Positions 44,272 through 51,456 of a stretch of DNA of 64,000 nt are shown here, in pieces (position 1 is the first letter of the stretch; each line of letters starts with the position of its first letter). The translations under genes and the position numbers were made by a program. The notes beneath the pieces are model-generated. The model was not told the origin of the DNA, ran no database searches, and worked only from the letters and a program-made list of their open reading frames with translations. Origin of the DNA: Aquimarina sp. ERC-38. GTDB taxonomy: Bacteria > Bacteroidota > Bacteroidia > Flavobacteriales > Flavobacteriaceae. The DNA is taken from contig NZ_CP098511.1 of the NCBI RefSeq assembly GCF_026222555.1, forward strand, positions 849,501 to 913,500. The letters are read 5' to 3'.

Positions 44272-44880
44272 ATGCAGACTTCAACCCTTTCTTCACTTAT
44301 AGAAGAAACCATAAATAAAGCTTACACCTACCAGGAATATCGTACACTTACTCATCAACTTGCGGAAGAAGGAAAAACAACCGGACCAGATCAATCAGAA
44401 AATCTGGTGCAATTTTCTCAATTAAATGATAAGCGGATGAAACGCCTGGATAAAACCATTAAAATTGATTCGGAAGCAGCAGAAAAACTGAATGCTGTTC
44501 AAAAAAAAATCATTTGGTTGGTAATTACCGAAGCTTGGTGTGGTGATGCGTCTCAAAGTATGCCCGTTTTAAAAAAATTGGCTGACACTAATCCGAATTT
44601 TGAAATGAAAGTGATCTTAAGAGATGAAAACGAGGAGTTGATGAATAACTTTTTGACCAATGGTGGTAAGTCCATTCCTAAAGTAATTTTTTATGAAGTA
44701 GATACAAAGACCGTACTTCATGATTGGGGACCAAGGCCTACGGAAGCTACCAATATGGTAAAGGCCTATAAAGAGGAACATGGTAAACTAACACCGGAAT
44801 TTAAACAAGATTTACAGCAGTGGTACAATAAAAATAAAGGCAAAGCGATTACCGAAGATATTGTAAAGCTACTTACCTAA
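44272..44880 (+). CDS. Thioredoxin-family protein with a single-cysteine WCGDA site
   Basis: A 202-residue cytoplasmic thioredoxin-fold protein. The active-site region is EAWCGDASQSMPVLKKLADT (about residues 84-103): only the first Cys of CxxC is present, so it would not be a classical disulfide reductase. GGKSIPKVIFYEV is the cis-Pro segment. This form is common in Bacteroidota and Firmicutes (thioredoxin_9-like). Its stop touches the 3' end of the convergent TonB-like gene with no gap. Confidence 0.87.
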   Translation: MQTSTLSSLIEETINKAYTYQEYRTLTHQLAEEGKTTGPDQSENLVQFSQLNDKRMKRLDKTIKIDSEAAEKLNAVQKKIIWLVITEAWCGDASQSMPVLKKLADTNPNFEMKVILRDENEELMNNFLTNGGKSIPKVIFYEVDTKTVLHDWGPRPTEATNMVKAYKEEHGKLTPEFKQDLQQWYNKNKGKAITEDIVKLLT

Positions 44881-45588
44881 TTATCCTCCGTAGTTAAAGT
44901 AATAGGTGATTGAACCGTTTTGTAATTTTAGAGCGGATTCAGAAAACATTGCTTTTTGAGCATATTTTAATGCGTTTTCAAACAGGCACTCATTTCGGGT
45001 AGAAGATTTTTTCTTATCTATTTTGGTTTCGGATACATATCCATTTTGATTTACTGTAATAAGAACGACCACTTTACCACTGGCGCTACAGGTATAAATA
45101 GGATTAGGAATTCTCTTTTGCCGTCGATTTTTTAAATTAAAGGTCACTGAGCTGTTTCTATTATTAGCTACCTTGGCATTTAAATCTTCAGAAGGGTTTA
45201 CCGCTTCGGTTTCTTCGGTATTTAAATCTTCTTCGATACTTTCTTCACCTTCCAGCGCCTCTTCAGTTTCTGTAGATTCCTCAGTACTTTCAGGAGCATC
45301 TGTCAGGGACTTAATACGCTTTTCAATATCATCATGATTTTCAAAATCCTGATTATAGGCATTATGTGTTCTTTTATTTGCAGTTATTTCCTGTTCCTGA
45401 ATTTTTTCCTCTTCAATTTCCGGTTTTTCTTGTGTCAGCTCTTCTAGTAATTCTTCGGGGATTTCCATAAGGATTTCAGCTTGCTCCTGTTGCTTTTTAA
45501 ACATGTTGATGTTATATAAACTCAACAGGAAAATACCCATAAGCAAAATAGTGATGATTAAAGCCTTATGTTTTTCTATAAAATCCAC
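44881..45588 (-). CDS. TonB-like energy-transducer-type protein with acidic linker
   Basis: A 235-residue protein anchored by one N-terminal membrane segment (IITILLMGIFLLSLYNI, about 11-27). A long highly acidic linker follows (about 40-135, many Glu with TEESTETEEALEGEE). The C-terminal 85 residues (SGKVVVLITVNQNGYVSETK; ECLFENALKYAQKAMFSESA; GSITYYFNYGG) match the TonB C-terminal fold in outline, with two Cys that might pair. TonB linkers are usually Pro-rich, so a classical TonB role is not certain. It lies 41 bases before the truB 3' end on the same strand. Confidence 0.72.
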   Translation of the reverse strand: MDFIEKHKALIITILLMGIFLLSLYNINMFKKQQEQAEILMEIPEELLEELTQEKPEIEEEKIQEQEITANKRTHNAYNQDFENHDDIEKRIKSLTDAPESTEESTETEEALEGEESIEEDLNTEETEAVNPSEDLNAKVANNRNSSVTFNLKNRRQKRIPNPIYTCSASGKVVVLITVNQNGYVSETKIDKKKSSTRNECLFENALKYAQKAMFSESALKLQNGSITYYFNYGG

Positions 45589-45629
45589 TAGAATGATAAC
45601 TCCATTTTTATAAGAATATTTTAAAAACT

Positions 45630-46325
45630 CTATTCTTCCATAAGGGAGGTTTCAAAGGCTTTCGGAGATATCGCATTTTCAACAGAAAAGTTACCAATAC
45701 GAGTCCTACGTAATGCACTTAAGTAAGCTCCGCTACCCACTTCTTTTCCATAATCATGTACCAGTGATCGAATATAGGTGCCTTTGCTACAAACCACCCG
45801 AAAGTCCACTTTAGGAATTTCTATATTAACCAGTTCAAATTTTGCTATTTGTATTTTCCTTGGGGTAATTATTACCTCTTTACCTTCTCTGGCATATTCA
45901 TATAATCGCTTACCTTCTTTTTTTAAGGCGGAAAAAACCGGGGGTATCTGAGTAATGTTACCTTCAAATTTGGAAGTGGTCGCCTGTAATTTTGCTTCGG
46001 TAAGATGGGAAGTCGGGAAGTTTTGATCAATTTCGGTTTCAAGATCATAAGACGGAGTGGTTGCCCCCAGGGTTAAGGTACCCGTATATTCTTTTTCCTG
46101 TCCTTGAAACTCCTGAATTTTTTTAGTAAACTTTCCGGTACAAAGGATGAGTAAGCCGGTAGCTAACGGATCGAGTGTACCTGCATGACCTACTTTAATT
46201 TTCTTAATCTTAAATTTTTTCTTAAGTAACCATCGTACTTTATTTACTACTTGAAAAGAAGTCCATTCCAGTGGTTTATCAATCAGGATTACCTGACCTT
46301 CCTTAAAAGTTTCCAGTGTTTCCAT
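45630..46325 (-). CDS. truB: tRNA pseudouridine(55) synthase TruB
   Basis: A 231-residue TruB. The start GQVILIDKPLEWTSFQVVNKVRW carries the KP-x-W-S motif and KVGHAGTLDPLATGLLILC (about 41-59) holds the catalytic Asp. QIPPVFSALKKEGKRLYEYAREG and VVCSKGTYIRSLVHDYG are the other conserved blocks. The C-terminal PUA domain is missing, as in many Bacteroidota. The ATG overlaps the last A of the uppP stop (TAATG). Confidence 0.96.
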   Translation of the reverse strand: METLETFKEGQVILIDKPLEWTSFQVVNKVRWLLKKKFKIKKIKVGHAGTLDPLATGLLILCTGKFTKKIQEFQGQEKEYTGTLTLGATTPSYDLETEIDQNFPTSHLTEAKLQATTSKFEGNITQIPPVFSALKKEGKRLYEYAREGKEVIITPRKIQIAKFELVNIEIPKVDFRVVCSKGTYIRSLVHDYGKEVGSGAYLSALRRTRIGNFSVENAISPKAFETSLMEE

Positions 46326-47122
46326 TACCTATTTATAAAACCTACAACAATCGCTATAAATCCTACTAGTGCGCAGTAAATAGCGAAGTAAGATAACTTA
46401 CTTTTACGAACCAGGGAAATCATCCAGGTACAAGCAAATAACCCGGAAATAAATGCTGCAAAAAAACCAATAATCATAGGTAAAGCAGCACCTTCTGTAA
46501 CTACAAGATCACCACTCATCATGTCTTTTGCAATTTTTCCTAGAATTAGCGGGATTACCATCAAAAAAGAAAACCTGGCTGCTTTAGTTTTATCATTCCC
46601 TAGTAATACGGAGGTTGAAATGGTTGCCCCACTCCTAGAAATACCTGGTAACAGGGCGATGGCCTGTGCAACACCAATTACAAACGCATTAGAAAAACTA
46701 ACCGGTTTTGCCGTGTTTTTTGCCTTATCTGCTAATATTAATAATACGGCTGTTATCAATAGCATGCTACCTACTAAAAGAATATTACCACCGAATAATT
46801 GTTCTAACTGCTCTTCAAACAACAGACCTATAAATACGGCTGGTAACATAGATATGACGATTTTAATAGAAAAGGCGGTTTCGTCATTATAGGTAGAATT
46901 AAATAAACCGGATAAAATTTCTAAAATATCTTTTCTAAAAACAACAATGGTACTTAATGCAGTAGCAAAATGCAAAACAACGGTGAAAAGTAAGGATTCT
47001 TCAGGTATACTTTGATCTCCTAAAATAGCTTTTCCTAACTCCAAATGTCCACTGGAAGAAACCGGTAAAAATTCAGTCAATCCCTGTATAATTCCAAGTA
47101 TAATAGCATCAATTATTTCCAA
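46325..47122 (-). CDS. uppP: Undecaprenyl-diphosphate phosphatase UppP
   Basis: A polytopic inner-membrane enzyme that recycles the undecaprenyl carrier of cell-wall synthesis. The first motif is GLTEFLPVSSSGHLELGK and the second PGISRSGATISTSVLLG, both intact, within seven to eight membrane segments. I place the start at the TTG at 47122 (LEIIDAIILGIIQG), where family alignments begin. An ATG at 47179 in frame would add 19 residues (MVNVKIVSLPRIKNRLSYK) with no family match; I cannot exclude it. Coupled to truB by a 1-base overlap. Confidence 0.93.
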   Translation of the reverse strand: MEIIDAIILGIIQGLTEFLPVSSSGHLELGKAILGDQSIPEESLLFTVVLHFATALSTIVVFRKDILEILSGLFNSTYNDETAFSIKIVISMLPAVFIGLLFEEQLEQLFGGNILLVGSMLLITAVLLILADKAKNTAKPVSFSNAFVIGVAQAIALLPGISRSGATISTSVLLGNDKTKAARFSFLMVIPLILGKIAKDMMSGDLVVTEGAALPMIIGFFAAFISGLFACTWMISLVRKSKLSYFAIYCALVGFIAIVVGFINR

Positions 47123-47207
47123 CTTATAAGATAATCTGTTCTTAATTCGCGGCAAAGATACTATTTTGACATTTACCAATAATAGTAAACCTAAGCACTT
47201 CTTAAAA

Positions 47208-48020
47208 TTAAAAAGTCAGGGCGCCTTCAAATAGGATACAGGCATTACTTCTCACTTCAAGTTGGTGATCATTCATAATTTTAAGGTCAAGATATCCCCC
47301 TCTCTCAGATAATTGATAGGCCTTCATTTCTTTTTTATTCAATTTCTTAGCCCAGGATAAAGCTAAAACCGAATGCGCCGAGCCGGTTACCGGGTCTTCA
47401 TCAATACCAATCCAGGGACCAAAACACCTCGAATAAAAATCGTATTTTTTATCATCTGACTTACAAGTTACTATTAAACCTGATATAGTTGTTGAAAGCT
47501 TTCCGGCTTTTTGAAAATTGGGTTTTAGGTTTGCTAAGGTTTCTTTATCCGAAACCTCAACTATTACCATATTCAGATCTTCTGAGAATTTTGCTTCACA
47601 TATATTCTTAACGGTGAAAGCTTCTAACAATTTTTGATCCGGAGTATGATCTATCGTATGATATAATGGAAAGTATAAAGTAATATTTTCTTCTCCTTTA
47701 AAAGCTTTTAAAACTAAATTATAATTAGTTGTAAACTGAACTTCAAACAAACTTGTTTTTTCAAAGATAACTTTAGCCGCTGCTAAAGTCGCATGTCCGC
47801 AAAATTCAATTTCAACCGTAGGTGTAAAATATTGAATAGAATAATTCCCTTTTTCATTTGGAAAAGGACGTATAAATGCAGTTTCGGACAAATTTAATTC
47901 GGCGGCAATGTTTTGCATTGTAGTTTGATCTAAATCTTTTTCTAACAAACAAATCCCAGCAGGATTTCCGCTAAAAAGTTGATTCGTAAAAGAATCTACG
48001 ATAAAAGTTTGTATTTTCAT
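47208..48020 (-). CDS. PhzF-family isomerase/epimerase-like protein
   Basis: A 270-residue protein of the PhzF/diaminopimelate-epimerase fold. Motifs: FSGNPAGICLLEKDLD (about 16-31), NLSETAFIRPFPNEKGNYSI, EIEFCGHATLAAAKVIF (about 71-87) and EDPVTGSAHSVLALSWAKKL. Catalytic Glu near residue 46 is present in LNLSETAF. The true substrate of most PhzF relatives is unknown, and no phenazine genes are nearby. Divergent from yefM, with which it shares an 80-base upstream region that holds the palindromic operator candidate. Confidence 0.88.
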   Translation of the reverse strand: MKIQTFIVDSFTNQLFSGNPAGICLLEKDLDQTTMQNIAAELNLSETAFIRPFPNEKGNYSIQYFTPTVEIEFCGHATLAAAKVIFEKTSLFEVQFTTNYNLVLKAFKGEENITLYFPLYHTIDHTPDQKLLEAFTVKNICEAKFSEDLNMVIVEVSDKETLANLKPNFQKAGKLSTTISGLIVTCKSDDKKYDFYSRCFGPWIGIDEDPVTGSAHSVLALSWAKKLNKKEMKAYQLSERGGYLDLKIMNDHQLEVRSNACILFEGALTF

Positions 48021-48053
48021 ACGTTGAAATTAAAATATTATTTCTTTTTTTGA

Positions 48054-48073
48054 TACAAATTATTGTACGTACA
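48054..48073 (+). promoter_or_regulatory. Candidate YefM operator
   Basis: Two overlapping palindromes: TACAAATTATTGTA (48054-48067, arms TACAA/TTGTA) and TGTACGTACA (48064-48073). The E. coli yefM operator contains palindromes built around TGTACA, so autoregulation by the antitoxin is likely. The site lies 28 bases before the antitoxin ATG and 34 bases before phzF-like gene start, so it may affect both. Confidence 0.5.
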
Positions 48074-48100
48074 TTCATTCGTATTTTCAATTCATCTATT

Positions 48101-48352
48101 ATGCTAATTACAAATATTTCAGATTTTAGAAAAAATATGAACTCTTATTTTGATCAGGTAATTTCCGATTTTGAAACGCTACTTATTAACCGGGGTAAAG
48201 ATAAAGGTATTGTTATAATGTCGTTATCAGAATATAATTCTTTGATGGCTACCCACCATGAACTAAGTTCCCGAAAAAATCAACAAAGGTTAGATGCAGC
48301 AATTGAAAAAGTAGAAAAAGATATTACTTTCTCAAAAGATTTATTAGAGTAA
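48101..48352 (+). CDS. yefM: Phd/YefM-family antitoxin (orphaned)
   Basis: An 83-residue antitoxin from the ATG at 48101; an upstream in-frame TTG would overlap the operator. The N-terminal DNA-binding and dimer domain MLITNISDFRKNMNSYFDQV, TLLINRGKDKGIVIMSLSEY and NSLMATHHELSS is typical. The C-terminal helix (NQQRLDAAIEKVEKDITFSK) would wrap the toxin. The toxin ATG originally lay 4 bases after the stop (48357), the usual operon spacing, but the toxin gene is broken by insertions. The antitoxin frame itself is intact. Confidence 0.9.
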   Translation: MLITNISDFRKNMNSYFDQVISDFETLLINRGKDKGIVIMSLSEYNSLMATHHELSSRKNQQRLDAAIEKVEKDITFSKDLLE

Positions 48353-48368
48353 ACAAATGAAATATATA

Positions 48369-48549
48369 CCTCAGGTGCATTTAGGTGGAAAAAGCGTCAA
48401 TTCGAGTGTTTTTTCGTAATGAAATGAAGAAAAAATGTATCGAGAATAGCTTTTTTCATTAAAATCCTTGTTCTCGATACACTTCTTCCTCTGGTCGAAG
48501 CACTCGAACTGACGGATTTTATAATAATTATAATTTAAATACACCACAG
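48369..48549. mobile_element. 181-bp MITE-like element with 12-bp target-site duplication
   Basis: The bases ATGAAATATATA occur at 48357-48368 and again at 48550-48561, flanking 181 bases exactly. Element ends are inverted repeats: CTCAGGTGCATTTA at the left against CTGTGGTGTATTTA (complement of the right end). Nested inverted blocks follow: CGTCAATTCGAGTG (48395-48408) with CACTCGAACTGACG (48501-48514), and TGTATCGAGAA (48436-48446) with TTCTCGATACA (48471-48481). It codes for no transposase, so it would be moved by one elsewhere. It sits in the start codon region of yoeB. Confidence 0.82.
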
Positions 48550-48621
48550 ATGAAATATATATTTGTAGATGAATCTTGGGAATATTATCTCTATTGGCAG
48601 AAAAATGATAAAAAAACATTA

Positions 48622-48800
48622 GTATTCGGTAAAGATTCAAGATCGCTATCGCTTCTAGAAACAAGAATCAAGACTAATTATTACAGTATTGAAAATTAAT
48701 ATTTACGTTAAAGAGTACATTACTTTTAAAATAGTAAAAAAGTAACCTCTAACCATTTTAAAGTTTGAATTTACCCTATTTCACTATGCTTTACTACTGG
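48622..48800. repeat. Dispersed intergenic repeat, copy 2 (first copy 29935-30100)
   Basis: Begins at the point where the YoeB N-part ends (about 48622) and shares with copy 1 GGTAAAGATTCAAGATCGCT, CAAGAATCAAGACTAAT, TATTGAAAAT, AGTAAAAAAGTAACCT and CTATGCTTTA. It forms the first half of the block that replaces the middle of yoeB. Confidence 0.75.
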
Positions 48801-48814
48801 TGAATTCAGGGAAA

Positions 48815-48938
48815 AAAGTTTAAATTTAAGTGTTTTTTCGTAAGGAAATGAAGAAAAGATAGCCTGTCCTTGACTTGATCGAGAATATCGAGTCCTTCGA
48901 TTTGACTTAGGATGACATAGCTTTTTTGATTAATATCC
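48815..48938. repeat. Repeat related to the MITE-like element inside yoeB
   Basis: AGTGTTTTTTCGTAA-GAAATGAAGAAAA and ATAGCTTTTTT-ATTAA-ATCCTT occur in the same order as in the element at 48369-48549. The centre differs: it holds CTTGATCGAGAATATCGAGTC. It ends where the YoeB C-part resumes (about 48939). It may be a diverged or rearranged relative of the first element. Confidence 0.6.
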
Positions 48939-49185
48939 TTAAAACATAATTATACAGGATACCGGTCAAGAAGAATTGATAGTGAACATCGACTGATTTA
49001 TAAATTTTTAAACGATCAATTCTTTATGATTAAATGTAGGTTCCATTATGACTAAATCTTTCAAACCCTGCTAAAATTCAAGCTTTTCTATATTTTAAAA
49101 TACACTGAACACCACATCCTTTTCAATTAATTCCCTTCTTAAAAAAAATCCGGATAAGAGGTCTTCTTTTTTCAATTTAATCAAC

Positions 49186-49193
49186 TATATTTG
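49186..49193 (+). promoter_or_regulatory. -7 box, probable atpD promoter
   Basis: TATATTTG matches TAnnTTTG. It is 83 bases before the atpD ATG at 49276. No clear -33 TTG at 19-21 bases upstream. The remaining sequence from 49056 holds no gene. Confidence 0.55.
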
Positions 49194-49269
49194 CAGGCTG
49201 AAAACGGACTGTTAATTTTGTTTTAATTTCAGTCATTTTTTAATAATTATAAATCCATTATTAAACTGA

Positions 49270-50784
<1,515 letters not shown>

Positions 50785-50876
50785 TTTAATTAAGAATTAA
50801 GAATGCAGAATTAAGAATGAGGTTCAATTCAATTTTTAATTCATAATTCTGAATTCTGAATTCATAATTTAAAAAA
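50785..50876. repeat. Palindromic AT-rich intergenic element between atpD and atpC
   Basis: The left half AATTAAGAATGCAGAATTAA and the right half TTCATAATTCTGAATTCTGA are roughly inverted, giving a long imperfect hairpin around GGTTCAATTCAA. The GAATTCTGAATTC-type core also makes up the extended P3 of the TPP riboswitch at 25720-25755. In the transcript it would form a structure between the two cistrons. Confidence 0.6.
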
Positions 50877-51152
50877 ATGTATTTAGAAATAGTAACACCA
50901 GAAGCAATATTATACAGCGGCGAAGTAACCTCAGTTACCGTACCGGGAGTAATGGGTGAATTTCAAATGTTAGAAAATCATGCTCCTATTATTTCTTTAT
51001 TAGGTGCTGGAAATATTAAAATTAAGGGTATTGTTGCTATTGAAAAAGAAGTAGCTGATAAATTTTCTCAGGAAAACGGAGCTACCTTACTTCCGATCAA
51101 TTCCGGGACTTTAGAAATGAAAGATAACAATATCATTATTTTGGCAGACTAA
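50877..51152 (+). CDS. atpC: F1Fo ATP synthase subunit epsilon (short form)
   Basis: A 91-residue epsilon subunit consisting only of the N-terminal beta-sandwich: MYLEIVTPEAILYSGEVTSV, PGVMGEFQMLENHAPIISLL and GTLEMKDNNIIILAD. The C-terminal helical hairpin (about 45 residues, inhibitory in E. coli) is missing. Short epsilon forms are normal in Bacteroidota, so this is not a truncation. It ends at the terminator at 51181. Confidence 0.95.
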   Translation: MYLEIVTPEAILYSGEVTSVTVPGVMGEFQMLENHAPIISLLGAGNIKIKGIVAIEKEVADKFSQENGATLLPINSGTLEMKDNNIIILAD

Positions 51153-51180
51153 ATCCCAGGTTTTGTTACAACTAATAAAA

Positions 51181-51217
51181 GAAGCTGTCTCATAACTTAA
51201 TGAAACGGCTTTTTTGT
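51181..51217 (+). terminator. Terminator of atpD-atpC
   Basis: AAGCTGTCTCAT (51182-51193) pairs with ATGAAACGGCTT (51200-51211) with two mismatches or G-T pairs, then TTTTTG. Confidence 0.75.
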
Positions 51218-51379
51218 TGTTTTTTCTCGGACTCCTATCCGTGAACGGTTATCAAATACTCAATTCTCAGAAAGGTCGATTAGGTATTGAGACACTTTCT
51301 TTTATGATCTTTTTTTCAGTAGAAATTTACGAATATCTTGTTATCTCAGCGTTTCATTCAATTCAATTTATAAAAATAA

Positions 51380-51414
51380 AATTCCCAATAAAGCAACAAA
51401 CTTCATCGGGAATT
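51380..51414 (-). terminator. Terminator of the beta-helix T9SS gene
   Basis: On the minus strand AATTCCCGATGAAG pairs with CTTTATTGGGAATT, followed by TTATTTTTA. It is about 45 bases past the stop. The gap 51153-51456 otherwise holds only the atp terminator. Confidence 0.72.
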
Positions 51415-51456
51415 GAACATATACCTAAGTTTTTTAACTGTTTAGGTATTAAAATT

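Larger units (their letters stand above)
48357..49055 (+). pseudogene. yoeB: yoeB toxin gene interrupted by a MITE-like element and other repeats
   Basis: The N-terminal part, MKYIFVDESWEYYLYWQKND plus KKTL, is encoded at 48550-48621 and matches YoeB (family start M-K-x-I-x-x-x-E-S-W-x-x-Y-L-Y-W-Q). The C-terminal part resumes at 48939: LKHNYTGYRSRRIDSEHRLI, then YKFLNDQFFMIKCRFHYD and stop at 49053-49055, matching the SRRI-x-x-EHRL-x-Y and C-R-x-H-Y end of YoeB. Between the halves, about 317 bases of repeats replace the middle (some 25 residues, including the catalytic Glu region). A second insertion of 181 bases separates the original ATG (48357) from the N-part. Translation from 48550 would stop after 49 residues. 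The toxin is therefore inactive; the call rests on direct reading of both halves. Confidence 0.88.

Noticed and set aside
48371..48664. 97-codon minus-strand frame across the yoeB region
   Set aside because: It runs through the MITE-like element and antisense to the YoeB fragment; the protein has no recognisable pattern and is explained by the repeats.
48550..48699. Possible functional 49-residue toxin variant
   Set aside because: It ends inside the dispersed repeat and lacks the catalytic Glu, Arg and His of YoeB, which lie in the missing or disconnected part.
50877..51152. Truncated atpC
   Set aside because: Short epsilon subunits lacking the helical domain are normal in this phylum and the frame ends before a proper terminator.
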